Shown here: positions 45,051-58,924 of the stretch, piece after piece
How the letters are laid out: the number at the start of each line of letters is the position of its first letter
How positions within the stretch are numbered: the stretch's first letter is position 1
From: Nemertoderma westbladi
Lineage: Eukaryota > Xenacoelomorpha > Nemertodermatida > Nemertodermatidae
NCBI GenBank assembly: GCA_032718475.1
Contig: JAUCBJ010000700.1
Location: 1 to 64,000, forward strand
DNA length: 64,000 bases
Direction of reading: 5' to 3'
The notes under the pieces: generated by a model
What the model was told of the DNA's origin: nothing
Seen by the model: the letters and a program-made list of their open reading frames with translations, nothing else
Databases searched by the model: none
Program-made: the position numbers and the translations under genes

Positions 45051-48000
45051 TTAAGTTGGGGAGTCCCTAGATGTTTGCTGGATTAGGGAGGTGGTCGTGG
45101 GAAGAGTCATGTCTCCAGCGCTGACGTTTTCTTGCTGCGCAAACCACTTAGTTCGAAGTTGTAGCGTGGGCAGATAATGTTTTTCGAAATGGTCAGCGAA
45201 ACGACGGGATAACAACTGCATAAGTTGCCAAGTTTGCCGGCAGTATTCGTCTCCGTCTGTGATTTCCGAGCGTGGTAGCATGGCTACAGGTTTCTTCAGT
45301 AGGTAGTGCGCGGGTGTTAGCGCTTCCAGAGAATCGGGACTCGAGGAGACTGGCATAAGCGGTCTCTCGTTGAGATAGGCGGCGATTTCCTCCATTAATG
45401 TCCGCAAAAGTTCGTCAGTGAGATACGCGCGGCATGGCACTATGAAGTGAAATGCGGTCTTCACGCTCCTGATTAATCTCTCCCAACTTCCTCCCCACCA
45501 AGGGGCGTCGGCGGTGTTGAAGGTCCAGCTAGACGCTGTTACCCTTAGCTGATCGTCCACCTGTCTTTGGTTCCAATCTTTGACGTAAGCTTTGATTTCA
45601 TTGTTGGCACCAATGAAGTTCGTTCCCTTATCAGATCTCATCGTGTTACTAGTTCCAAAGCGAGCGATCTGTCGTCGTAAGCTCAATAGGAAGCTGTTGG
45701 TAGATAAATCGTTCACCATATCGAGATGGATAGCTCTACAAGTCATACAAACAAAGATGACACACCATCTCTTGACTATAGTCCTAGCACGATATACTTC
45801 AATAGGGCCAAATAAATCTATACCGGTATTAGTAAAGGGTGGTTCATAGAAGCTTACTCGTTCCCTAGGTAATTCTGCCTCTCGCTGTGTTAAAGGCCTA
45901 CTGAATGCTTTCCTACAGGGTATGCAGTTCCTAAGAACTTGGTTCAGAGCTCTACGGGGTATATAAAAATAATAGCGAGTTCGAATTTCGCTAAGAACTC
46001 GTTCTCTACCAGCATGATAAAGTTTGCTGTGAACATCTACAATCATCTTGATTTGTATTTCAAGATTTCTAATGAGTATGGGAAACTTGGTGTCAAAGGA
46101 TAATGGAGCATTAGTTAATCTTCCTCCAACACGTATCAACCCATCTATCATTGTGCTAGAGAAACGATCCCTTAAGCGCATCTGTGGATTTCTCAATAAC
46201 AGGAAATACTTATCGGAATCCTCATAGCATTGCAGGAGTCTCAGCATCTGCTTGTTGGTTTTTTCATGCTCCTGATAACTGATCTTCTCCTTCAGAAACC
46301 TGTGGGATATCTTATATTTGGGAAGATCTTTAACAACATGGACCTGCACAGATGTTAGTGGAGCGGTATCACTATTGGTCTTCGTCCTGGAGTAGTGATG
46401 ATGAAAACATCGCTTTAAATATGTAACGGCCTTACAGAGCCGATTCCAGGAACTGTAGTGATATATCGCTCTCTGCAGGAGAGGTGAAAGTCCTTGCGAG
46501 ACGTCTGGTATTCCAGATTTCCAATCCCTCTCTCTGATTTCCACAACAGACTTATTTGTGGCTGTGGGTTTCGGATCCAAAGCGTCGTCCCCGGAAGTGT
46601 GTAGTACAGACAGATCTACCACGGGTTTAAATAATTTCGATTTACTCGCCCGAGTTTTAGGTTTGACTTTCTCCGCTCCCTTGGCCTGTCTAATCTCTGC
46701 CGTAGTAAGATGAGGAGGCCATTCATCCTCTTCTTTGCTTAGGAAGTCGGGTCCACCTAACCAGTCTGGAGTATCTATCAGTTCTTGTGGAGTTGCTCCC
46801 CTGGAGGCGATGTCTGCTGGATTAATCGTTCCGGGGCAATGTCTCCATTGATCCATCTTCGTGCGACTAAGTATAATGGCTACTCTGTTGGTAACGAAGA
46901 CGCTGAACTGACAGACTTCATTGGTTATATACTCCAACACGAGTAAAGCATCGGTCCAATAGACAGTTTTCTCCAGTGGATAGTCGATCTGTTCTGTTAC
47001 ATTCCGGCCTATGGCTGTAGCGTATAGAGCCGCTTTTAACTCCGCTCGAGGAACTTTCAACTTGTTGTTTATCAATGCCTTAGAGGTAACCAAGGCGACT
47101 TTGATTCCATCCGGAGTTTCCACTCTCAGGTAGGCTACTATACCTATTCCCATATTGCTGGCGTCTCCAAACACATGGAGTTGATAGGAATACGTAGGGA
47201 GAACATGACCAAAATATGAACGGGAAATTGTAAAGTTCTCGATGGCTGGTAGAGAATCTTCCCATTTCATCCACTTGTTTAATAATTCTCCCTTAAGTGG
47301 ATCGTCCCATGAGTGGTTTTCAAGCCACATTTGTTGTACAAAACTCCGAGCAATCAATATAACTGGGCTAATAAATCCCAATGGATCGAAATAAGTGCTC
47401 AGGATACTTAAATAAATCCGTTTAGTCCGAACTGGATTATCTCGCTGTTTTAGCTGGAAAAACAGGATATCTCTCTCTGTGTCCCATTTCAAACCAAGTG
47501 TCTTGGTTTCTGGAAGATCATCTTTGATTAGGTCTAGGTCTTTCGCTCCTCGATCTTCTACCGGGATCGATTCTAGAAACTCACGGGAGTTGCTGGTGAA
47601 TTTAGTTAATTGAAATCCACCTCTTTTTAAGCACTCTACCGTTCCTTTGGCGACATCAATGGCTTCTTCCACAGATGGAAGGGACTTTAAATTGTCGTCC
47701 ATGTATATATCCCGTTTGATGTTGTCGATCACCTCTTTTGAGAAGGCGTCCCGGTTGTCATCAGCAGTGGTGCGCACCACTGAGCAGGCGTTTGAAGGGC
47801 TTGAGATGATCCCAAAAGCCTGGATGGTCATCCAATACTGCACTGGTTTCTGGTTGAGGTCTCCTTCAGGCCACCACAGAAATCGTAGGCTGTTTCGATC
47901 CCTATCCAGCGCCTTGACTTGTAAGAACATGCCTTCTATATCGGAGGCGAAAGCGATTGAATATTGTCGTAATCTTAAGAGTATTCCCAACAAGGGACAC

Positions 48001-51000
48001 GTTGGGTCCTGGTAACAACTCGGAATTAAGGAATTGGCCCATGTAGAGGGCGGAGCCGTCAAATACTACTCGTACCTCATGGGGTTTACCGGGTTTGGGA
48101 ACGTAATGATGTGTTAAATAGTACGTTCTCTCAGTTAGGGATGTTCCTTCCGGTACTCTCTCCGCATATCCCTTGTTAATAAATTTCTTCAACTGAGTCT
48201 GATACATTTCTTTAGCTGAAGCATTTGCCGTAAGGCGTCGATGTAGTTGAGCAATTCTTTTCTCCGCCAAGGGTCGGTTGTTTATGAATTTTGGTTCTCG
48301 CTTTCGGAATGGGAGACCGATTTCATATCTACCTTGATCTTTAAGAAAACGTGTAGTTGTCTCCTGGATCTGCTTGGCTCTTTCTTCTTCTACTGATAGG
48401 GCCTTATCGTAGGAATTGGGCTCTACAGCCTCTTGAGTAAAGAATCGTACGGCATGTTCATCTCGAGTCTTCGCATTATAGCGCTCGATTACGTCATTCA
48501 GTTCGTCGTTATAGTCGACTTGTCCTGATGGACTAATGACTTGACATAGATTCACTTGGTTTTGCCAAGTCTCGTTTTCCGTAAGGATATCGATGGTATT
48601 CTCCTCGTCGAAGAGCTGGTGGATTCGTCATTATCTGAGGAGTATGGTGTTCCCTCAGTTGGGTCGTCAACTTCACTGCTCTCCACTTCCCATTCACTTA
48701 ATTGATATACCTGTTCTTTTGGTAATCTTTCCATGAGAGTTCTACGGGAAGGGCCAGTAAAGTACCAACCCACTCTAGTTCTTCCCGCATAGGCTTGTAG
48801 TGGTTGCGGTTGAGCAGGCCATTTCTCCAATGTCTCAAGCGCCTCATGCGCATTTTGGCCGATGAGTATTTGCACTCCAGGGTAATCTGTGTTGAATCTA
48901 GGTATATTAAGTTGCTGGGTGGAATCGTCCTCATCCCAGTTATAAGGTTCTACTTGGCTGGTAGCGAAGTTCTTTATCGCCACCATTTTTACTGACCTTA
49001 TACTGTGTTCTCCTAGTTCATCCTGGGGGGTGGACAACGCACCTACATAATACTCCGCTACTACTGTATATTTCCAAACCTGCATAATTCCTGACATGTT
49101 TAACTTAGTTCGGAACTTGGGTTGTCCAGCAAAGATGTCTTCGACTAGTTCTTTGTCGATGAATGTTCCTGTGCTACCGGAGTCAAGGAGGGCGTTCGCT
49201 ATATAACTCCTTTTAGGTCGACGGACCCTCAACTGTACTACTGGAAATTCTCGGATTCCTACATTGGAAGTTGGTGCTTTCCAAGATGGTTGTCGGTCAG
49301 AAGTAGTTAGGGGGAGCTCGCTGTCGGTGTCCTTTTCATACGTAAGTGCTCGATACACTGCGGTATTTATCAGGTAACAGGATTCGTTTTCATCGGAGAA
49401 TTCGTCCGTATAGAATCCTTCCATCTCAGAACTTTGGTCAGTGTCGTTCACATCACTGAATTGGACATGCAGTTCGGAATCACTTACCTGACTCGGGCTG
49501 TTTCGTTCGAATTCAGTATGCAACAAGAGATGATGTTTTGTGCCGCACTTCGCACACCTTGCGTCTGAGTAACAGGTTCGCCGTTGGTGTCCTTGTCTGA
49601 GGCAATTATAACACAACCGCTTATCCCACATGACTTCCCGTCTATCCTTTAATGATTTCTTTAGGAATTCATCACACACATTCAAACGGTGGGTCCCGTC
49701 ACATAGCGCACATTTCGGTTTGATATTACTTACCTTATTTTGAGTAACGTTGTGCGCACTCGTTCTTTCTTCGGGCTTTCTTACCTGAATTCTCTTAGGA
49801 GACGTAGGAGGAGTTTTTCTTACCTGTTCTCTCCTGTCATTGGTTCGAGACTTGAATTTACTTACGTCTTTAGGCGTTTTATTGACATAATAAGATCTTT
49901 CAGTGTCTTTCCCGCTGTCTTCTTCTTGAGAAGCCTGGCTTTCGCCGTCGTCAGTATAACACACTGGTGTTACCTTTCTCCTAGAAACGGGTTTCTCACT
50001 TACCTTGTTTTCCGGTGTCTTCTCTCTGGACTGCTTTAGGAGCTGTAATTTCACTTCTCCATCTAAGAATGACATGAGATCAGCCATGGTAGGGTCTCGT
50101 CGTTGTTGTTCCATCATATATAACACTCTCTTATCCCAGCGTGTACCTACTCCACCCTTAGGTAAAGTAGAGGCCACGGCTCCAATAACCATAGAACTCT
50201 GATATTCATGAGACTTACCTAGCCAGTCTAATTGTCTACAGATCTCCTGAATCTCATCGGAAAACTCTATAATCCCGCTGCTAATGAACTTTCGGGGCGC
50301 TGCCAATTTTGCATACAAATACCTAGCTATGTTATTCCTATTACCATACCTGGTGTTTAGTGTATCCCAAACTTGTCTTAATCCATCTGGATGTCCAATA
50401 AACTTTAACGCCATTAACTTGGGAGATCCTTCCAAGCACTCGATGAGGAATCTAAGTTTCTCTCCATTAGATAGCACAGAGTTCTGTATGTTATCTTTGT
50501 AATATTCATTAAAAGGTAACCATTTCATCTCATCTCCATTGAACTTGACTCTCTCCCACCTTTACCGCTTGACGGGCTTCGGTTCTAGCCATTTGACGCG
50601 TAAAACTTTCTTGGGCCATCGTGTTATTTAATATCGAGTTATCAGTATATAAATTTCTCGGATTATGATCAGGTCTATAGGGAATATCATTGTCAACCGG
50701 TTTATAATTACCCTTAATACGGTTTACTATAGGAGTTTCCACTTCACTAGCTGTATAGATGCGTGTAGGCTCCACACCTTGCGCATGAAATACTTCAGGC
50801 CTAACAGGTTGACACATTGTTACAGGGGGTGGTGGTATACCCTTTTGTGTATTTACTAATTTATCGCGTTCTAACGCGATACTTTGCTGCACTTCTTGCA
50901 ACTCTAACCTACTTTCCCTTACTGTTCCCTTAAACTGATGAACAGTCTCCTGCATCTGCCCGAGCAGGAGATTCATCCCTCGCCGCCCCTCATCCACCCA

Positions 51001-52959
51001 CTCGACTACCGAAGCGGGAGCCGCCAACGTAGTAGCGGGCAGACGAGAGACGACGGGCGATAAATTCTTGATGTCTTGCTCGGCGTCCAGGACGGGTTCG
51101 GACTCGGGAACAGTCCTACTGGGCACAGGTAGTTTAGTACTGTGCAAAGGGAATTTAGAGGTAGGTTCTGGGAGTACAGGTGTCTCTATCACCGAAGGGG
51201 TGGCTTCGAGAACAGGCCTAATTATTTCAGGCTCATCTACTATAGTAGGGAGTCTTTCTATTTTAATTATTTGGTCTGTGGGTTCTATACTACCTAAGTC
51301 TGTGTTAGTTAGTTGCCTTCTAACAGCTGGGGGCAAATCAGGCAATTTCTGACGGTGGGACATTCTTCTACGCCTACTTAGACGAGATCTATTTCCTCCG
51401 CCTTCAGGATCGGTGGTATCGCCTTCATCAGAGGATGTAAATCCCTGTCTTTTGGGAGTAGATCGACTCATCATCTGCATTTGACTAGCTGTTAACTGTT
51501 TATTTATGCAGTCTTGATTCTCTTGAATATTTTCCAACTCTAGTTGGGTGGTCTCTTCAGATGCTCTTCGTTCTGCTTCTGCCACTGCTCGCTTTCTTTC
51601 CGCTTCTGCCGCTTTTCTTTCCGCTTCTGCCGCTGCCGCTTTTGCCTCTGCCGCTGCCTCTGCCGCTTTTCTTTCCGCTTCTGCCACTGCCGCTTTTGCC
51701 TCTGCCGCTGCCTCTGCCGCTTTTCTTTCCACTTCTGCCACTTTTCTTTCTGCTTCTGCCGCTGCCACTGCCGCTGCTGCTGTCTTTCTGTCTTCTATAC
51801 GTTTTTTCTTGACTTGTTCTTCTTGGACCCTAGCGATGCGGAGCCTTTCATCAAATTTAGCTTGGTTCGCAGCTATCATATCCGCATCGATTGCGTCCAA
51901 CACAAGCTTGGCTCCTTCACTATTAGGGCGAAGTCCAGACAGCCGTCTCCTCAACTCTTCGTCACCTACAAATCGTTGATTGTCTGACAGATAGATGTCA
52001 ATAGCATCCCTCTTATGTGGTTTTTCTGCTGTCACTTCACTTTCCACTTGGGAAAAGGTAGCGTCTGTTGGTTCTCCATGGGTTGAGCGCTCAGCCAACT
52101 GAGATTTCTACGGGGCAGTTCCTTGAACTTTGAGACTCACCCGCTGAAACCAAGTCTTTACGGCAACTTGCAACGACGTGTCTTGTCTTCTTTTCGAAGC
52201 CTCCTCAAAGGCCGATAAGATTAGTCTGATTCTTAGAATTCTTTCTCTAACTTGATAAAGCAGCTCTCCCTGCTCTTGAGGTCCTTGTGGTTGTCGAAAC
52301 AGTTGTTCCTCTAATCGCTCCATAGAGCTGAAGAATCCCTGTACGTATCCTGCTGCTGACCTCTTCCACACAGCTGGATCGCTGGTTTCTTTTGTCACTC
52401 CCATCCTGTGTATGTCTTTCCAGGCAGCTTCCGATAAGTCAAACGGGAGTCTGGGTCCGGGGAAGTTCCATTGCGACTCGACAATAGACTTCAGTTCTTC
52501 CCTTGTGTATCCCGCATAACTATCCTTGGTCGATCGCTTACTTCTCGCCCAATCAATCTGGTGTTCCTCCACCGCAATCAATACCCTAGTGAGTACGGCT
52601 GTAGGAAGGATGAGAAGGGGATCCGAATAAACCGCATCTGCCATCTTTGCTCCGCACTCGGGTGTCAGCTCTACAGTATCCGCACTACTGGAGCTGTCGG
52701 GCCGCTGAGAAATAAGTTCTCGGCTCGAGTGTTGCTGCTGTTCTGCTGCTTCTTGGTCCCGCTTGACCTGAGCTCGAGTGCCTATGATAGACCTACGGTG
52801 TTGGACTAGCCTAGGATCTGATACTACTACTGGAGGGATGATCTTTCTTACAGTAGGAGGTGAGTTGAACTTCGGTCTCACACGTTCCACACTCCTGTCT
52901 GGGTCACAGATGGTTGTATCTAGGAGACTGTCTGACAGGTTTTGCTTTGTGTCAGACAT
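45051..52959 (-). pseudogene. BEL/Pao Gag-Pol polyprotein of element B, broken
   Basis: Same protein as in element A and nearly collinear with it. Frames on the minus strand: 52959-52108 (Gag N-terminus), 52098-50530 (coiled coil), 50528-48552 (Gag core, zinc knuckles, protease with LLDSGSTGTF), 48555-47902 (start of RT), 48062-45051 (RT with YMDD near 47700, RNase H, integrase). Breaks: TAG at 52108-52110 where A has Trp; a frameshift near 50545 from a 2-nt loss; a frameshift near 48625; a frameshift near 48000; and loss of the C-terminal DUF5641-like domain (about 230 nt) near 45110. The Trp codon that is a stop in A (6858) is intact here. The Ala/Glu/Arg coiled coil has a different repeat number. 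Confidence 0.92.
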
Positions 52960-53089
52960 GTTTGTTTATACAGTTGAATGCCTACTGTTATATTACAGTT
53001 TAAGCAAGTCTAGTAATTCAGTATCACCGTTAGCCTAGTAATTAATTACCGATACTGTTACTCAGTAACGTGATATATATACAATATAT

Positions 53090-53450
53090 TAGTATATATA
53101 TAAGTATTATTACAGACTAGGTTTGTCACAGAATACCGGTATATAATTTCAGCACAAATATATAAATATATAATAAGCCTATCGTGAATACCGGTATACA
53201 GCTTACACTTATAGTATATATAAGTATAATTATGGACTAGAATTAATTACAGAATACCGGTATATAATTTCAGCACAAATATATAGAAATATATAATAGG
53301 CCTATCGTGAATACCGGTATACAGCTTACACTTATAGTATATAAGTATAATTATAGACTAGAATTAATTACAGAATACCGGTATATAATGTCAGCACAAA
53401 TATATAGAAATATATAATAGGCCTATCACAAATACCGGTATGTCAATTAT
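53090..53450 (-). repeat. 121-bp AT-rich tandem repeat, three copies
   Basis: GAATACCGGTATATAAT recurs at 53131, 53252 and 53373 (121-bp period), alternating with AATACCGGTATACAGC. Element A has two copies of this unit near 5960-6190. Confidence 0.85.
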
Positions 53451-54428
53451 TTTAGAATAATTGAATTTCTGAATTTTAGGGGTTACTTGTTTACTTTACT
53501 TTACTTGATTACCGTTATTTAAGCAGTAGTCCAACTGACATTAAGACCTAATTGATGTATGACAGGCCTACTATTTTATAAATCGGTTTGAGTTGATTTA
53601 TAATATATGTGTACCCGTTTAATGGGTTTTGTCAATATTTGAAATAAATGTTATTATTTCTGGGAAGGAGTCACTACACAGAAGCTGTGCGCTCTCAGTG
53701 AAGTGCTACTTGTTGGACACTAAAACAAATAATTCTAATTTACCTAAGTTACTTAATACTACAAATTTCGTACAATTCGGGGTGAGATTACAATCTCTAA
53801 ATAAACACAAAAATTACACGTACGAATTTTTAGGGTAATTTTACAAGAAGTCTACAAACCAGCCTAACAAAGGGTTAGAATATCTGGTTATTACAAACAG
53901 ACAGGATACTACGGTATTTGAAAATAACAAAGCAGTAGTAAATATACTGCGTTGTCCAGATAGGAAAAATACCACCGTCTGACAACTTATAGCCGTAGCG
54001 CTATAAGTACTACGTTATGTTTCACGGAGTGTTCCTACCTAGAAGTTAATTACCGCGGTCTACCAGAACCAATGTGCCTATTAACCATTTTACAACACAA
54101 ATATACTGCCTACACACTAATTACCTTCGGAAAGTATTGTACACTAAACCCTAAATTAGGTACAAGTACTTATACAACAAATAATCAGCAGTTAGAAATG
54201 CTTGTACAGCTAAAAGAACCACGGTATCTGCTGGAGTGACTGGGGCACAAAATCACCAGTCTTTACCTACGCCAAGCAGCCCTGATGTAGTACCGGGGTT
54301 AATTTAACTATAACGGTATGTACAACAAGCACAATTACTGTAGGAATAAACTTGGGGATATGAATGTTGCGAATAATCGCATAAACTCTGAATAATAAAT
54401 ATTACGCTACGCGTACAGACTACTCAAA

Positions 54429-57420
54429 CAAAATACAGACCAAACGCTGGCAGACTACTATCAAGCCTAAACAAACTACAGTATATGCAGACTCCGAAAT
54501 GGTTAGTTAGTATGCGTTCTAGCCGAGTAGTACGACTTATTCTTTCAGGGGGATTTACCTCACAGCACTGGAAGCCCCTACGTTCCTAACTAGTACTTTA
54601 TCGGACATACACTCTACACACACCGCAATCTCTTCAGACCTAACAACAGCCAGACAACAATCCAGCCTACAAATTATCTAAATAAGAAATATTACGCTAC
54701 CCATACAGACTACACATACAAAATACAGACCAAACGCTGGCAGACTACTATCAAGCCTAAACAAACTACAGTATATGCAGACTCCGAAATGGTTAGTTAG
54801 TATGCGTTCTAACCGAGTAGTACGACTTATTCTTTCGAGGGGATTTACCTCACAGCACTGGAAGCTCCTACGTTCCTAACCCTGCAAACAATGTATTGTT
54901 AAAAAGTTGTTATTAAAATGTTATTTAATGACATAGATAACATTATTTCAAATTGTTAGATTAATGATAAAAAAACTGTAAATTGGCCAAGAAATATGAC
55001 GTTATATACTAACGTTATTATTTCGTTTTTAATAACATTAAAATAACAAAGCCAGGATGGTTACATATATCATTACTTTTATGTTATTCCTTATCATTAT
55101 TATTGTATTTTTATTGACATTAAAATAACAACAGCATAATGTTTATTTAGATCGTTACTTTTATGTTATTTCTTAACATAAAAATATTGTTTGCTAAAAA
55201 CGTAACATTATACGTGCATTTAAGCCCTTCTCTCATGTTTTATGGTTGGTTCGCTTGCTCAAACTAATAATCCCCCTCCATTGCCGTTCTTTATATCGTT
55301 CTTTATAATTGCCAAACCCTTTATTGAATAATTAATTAATAATTTCCCTACGCATGTTGATATGGTAGTGGCAGGCTACAATCTCTAACACAGTTTGATT
55401 GAATACAATTAATATCAATTAAAACGTATAACATGAATTGAATTTTTTGTATAATAATGACCAGTCAGGAACAAATAATGAAATAAACAGCAAAATCAAA
55501 GTAAAATATCACAGAATAAGTAAACAACAAATATATGGTTGTATGGCCCATTACGTAAATGGTTTTGATATTTCGGTTAAAATTAATCACAGACTTAAAA
55601 AGAATATGTTTATGACGTAATAATAAGTGACAACAACGTAATGAATTGCATCAATTAAAATACTTTGAGTTAATATTATTCACTAGATTTATAGATCTGA
55701 TTTGTAGTCTATATAAAATAATGTACATATAGTGGGTTTAATAAATAATACCTCACAACAATGTTAAATTATTAAAAGGAGCAGGTTACAGTTGGCTACA
55801 GAGGCACATTATTATATCCTACGGGTAAACAAAAAAAAACAGGTTACAGATTTATTTCTGGGAGAGTAATCAGTACGTATTTGAATCGATATCTCCCTGG
55901 AGAGGGATGATTTTTATTGCATCGCAAATCCTCCCTATCTGAACAAATCATATTTAAAAAATTAAATGTTAATTATAATTATAGCTGAGTGAGCTTCATT
56001 TATTAAACTGTAAAAATAAATCAATAGGCCTAGGCCCTACAAAAGTACAATCTAAAAACTGAAACAATAAATAGTTTGTAATAACAGTAAATGTGAAGTT
56101 TTCAAATCGAAATCGAATCGAAAGTTTTGTAGTAATGCTGTCCCTGTGCCCTGCCCCTTCAACTGAAAACTGGGACCTCCCAATAATAAGAATTCCAATC
56201 TTTAGTCCTCGGCTGTTGAAGTCCACCATCAATACAGACAAATAAGTCAATCCTCCACCTGTCAATGCTGGTTTAAGGGGACTTCCTGGTCCTGGCAGAC
56301 TTGAATTCTGTAATTGGTAGGTCTAATGCAGTAATTTGTAAATCCAGAGGGTAAAGGCGAACTCGCATTCAGGTAGATATGTTTTATTTATGAGTTCAGG
56401 TTAAATAAATCACAAAACCAAAACTATAAAACCAAAAATATAAGCTACTGTACAGTGCAGTAGGCCTGCAGTAACTACACTACAGTAATATAGAGATAGG
56501 CCTTGCAGTACAGCAGTATAACAATACATGTACGCAATACTGCAATAAACATTGAATACAGGCATACCAGAATGAGAGTACCGTATTGTACAATATACCA
56601 CTATGGTATGATACCATTTACATGTGGAAAATTCCTCCATTACCGCGAATTTTAAAATTAGCCAATCATCAATCTCAGATTAGATAATAGAAGTGACAGC
56701 GTCTATCGCATAATGTTTATTTTATGTGACAAAATAACATTGTTCTGATATGTAACAAACCATGTTCGTAAAATGTTAGAACTAAACACTTATAAAACAT
56801 TTTTGACTAATGCTTATGTTCTCACACTAAAATTACGTTTTTATAACATCAACAGTTCTCATTTATTTAATGTCTGACAAAGACATTATAGAGTAATGTT
56901 AAAATAACATATATTGAACATCTAAATATTCTATCAAACAAGGGAATAACATTTATAACAAATTAATGATGTTTTTCTGACATTCCTTGAAAGTAAATTG
57001 TTTGCAGGGAACTAGTACTTTATCGGACATACACTCTACACACACCGCAATCTCTTCAGACCTAACAATAGCCAGACAACAATCCAGCCTACAAATTATC
57101 TAAATAAGAAATATTACGCTACCCATACAGACTACACATACAAAATACAGACCAAACGCTGGCAGACTACTATCAAGCCTAAACAAACTACAGTATATGC
57201 AGACTCCGAAATGGTTAGTTAGTATGCGTTCTAACCGAGTAGTACGACTTATTCTTTCGAGGGGATTTACCTCACAGCACTGGAAGCCCCTACGTTCCTA
57301 ACTAGTACTTTATCGGACATACACTCTACACACACTACAATCTCTTCAGACTTAACAACAGTCAGACAACAGTCCAGCCTACACATTATCTGTACAATCT
57401 GAGCAGGCTTACACGTCTTC
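54429..57420 (-). repeat. 290-bp tandem repeat, three copies, one split
   Basis: AAATACAGACCAAACGCTGG occurs near 54430, 54720 and 57142. Removing the 2,130-bp insertion leaves a regular period of about 290 bp. Element A has two copies of the same repeat at 4350-4925. Confidence 0.85.
54880..57009. mobile_element. Non-autonomous DNA transposon inserted in element B
   Basis: The ends are inverted repeats, CCCTGCAAACAATGTA on the left and its counterpart TAAATTGTTTGCAGGG on the right. The insertion point is known exactly because an undisturbed copy of the 290-bp repeat reads CGTTCCTAACTAGTAC. The flanks show a 2-bp AA duplication. Subterminal regions are rich in AATAACATT motifs, including two direct copies near 55025-55200. 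No transposase ORF is seen, and the superfamily is not resolved. Confidence 0.75.
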
Positions 57421-57739
57421 TGCTCAATATTAGCCTACAAATAAATAAAACTGACAGAAATAAGTAAACCATACAAAGGAATAAGGGGTGATCAATCCCT
57501 AATCCCCTAACAGCCTACAATATACAATATATCACAATCGAAATAATACTGCTGTACCTGTACTGCTGTAAGTACCGGTTCGGGTGGTTAGGTAGTTAGG
57601 CCTACTGGGTACCGGTTGACCGGTACTTCAGCTTTATTGCCTACTGCAATACAGAAGCAATAACTGTTATTATTCTTACCAGAACAATAGACAACTATAT
57701 TTATTGCCTACACTGCAATCAGAAGTTCATAACTGTTAT

Positions 57740-58919
57740 TGTTCGCGCTTTCAGACCTTTAGCAGTTTAACCTGCCAAATTTAGGTGTCTTCTAGATTAT
57801 AAATCGACTTTAGCCTATGACGAGTATTTGATACACTACATTAGCCGAAGCCAGTCTATGCGCGACCATTCACCCGCTGGATATACCCGGGAGACTGGAT
57901 TCGGAAGCTTTGACCTTATTGCGGTGTAGGCCTACGGTATTATTCGATTGATTGTTAATATATAATCTCTGACAAATATTATTCACTTTCGGGAAATATT
58001 AACAGTTCCTTTAGGACGTGGCGCTCTAAATATGTAAACAGAGTTATGACTTACACTAGACACAACGGGATGGCTATTGATTCATGTATAAAGCGCATTC
58101 TTTAGGAGATGCTTTGTTATCTGTCACAATCATGCACACTACCGCACAATGCTACACACCGATCTGCCGACCTTCACTAATTTTAGTCACATATAAAGAG
58201 AACAGCAACCGACACATGTAGTGCCTATGAAATAGCATTAGATTCACTCCAAAACCAATATAATGTAAGTCGCAATTGTTATATTTAACCGGTCTCTTAC
58301 CTTCAGTATATCAAGAAGATTGGGGGTTTTATGATTATTTATCGATATTATCCAAATATAATAATATTCCATCAACTGATATAATTAATAACCGACAGTG
58401 AATAGCAGTAAAAATGCGGTGTTTGTAGTTGACAATATGATTTGCATTGATATGCAGTGTGTTGAGTTGATATGGTTTGATAACAGTTATACGTTTCTAT
58501 GACCAAAGCCTACTAATGTTTGGCTAAAGCCTGAAACACAGAAATTCCAAAGCCGGTCTTCTGGCTGTGGACAAAATACACATACTGACTGAATTGCATG
58601 AGTTTCTGTATACAATCTCCAACACAGTGAAAACCGCTCTGATTGGTCGACCGAACAAAGAACGAACAAAGAACAAAGAAAAGTTACACGTGGACACAGC
58701 TGATAGATGTCGTCATCGGAGTTCCGATGTTTAGAGTATTTGGCTTATTGCGACATAAAATCGCTAGTTATGTCCGCTAAAGTACACATACAGAAAAAAT
58801 GGCTTTTTATGTCCACTAAAACACCGGTACAGTAAGGAAACGGCTTTTTATGTCCGTTAAAACAACTACAGAGTACTTTGCGGGGAAAATAACCAGCTAA
58901 TTCCGCAAAAGCCTTTACA
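57740..58919 (-). repeat. 5' LTR of element B
   Basis: Direct repeat of 40798-41977 with about a dozen differences, followed on the + strand by the target duplication AACAA (58920-58924). Confidence 0.93.
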
Positions 58920-58924
58920 AACAA

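Larger units (their letters stand above)
52960..57739 (-). other. Untranslated leader of element B
   Basis: Counterpart of 4014-6263 in element A, carrying 121-bp and 290-bp tandem repeats and a 2.1 kb transposon insertion (54880-57009), all listed separately. Next to the 5' LTR, the ATAACAGT..GGCAATA hairpin segment occurs twice in tandem (near 57735 and 57670). Confidence 0.75.
40798..58919 (-). mobile_element. Giant BEL/Pao LTR retrotransposon (element B)
   Basis: LTRs of 1,180 bp each (40798-41977, 57740-58919) are flanked by the 5-bp duplication AACAA (40793-40797, 58920-58924). By eye they differ at about a dozen sites, roughly 1%, so this copy is older than A. Gene order is the same as in A: leader with tandem repeats, gag-pol, conserved spacer, accessory ORF remnant, purine tract. 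It totals 18.1 kb, of which 2.1 kb is a DNA transposon inserted in the leader. The coding regions are damaged by stops, frameshifts and an internal deletion. Confidence 0.95.
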
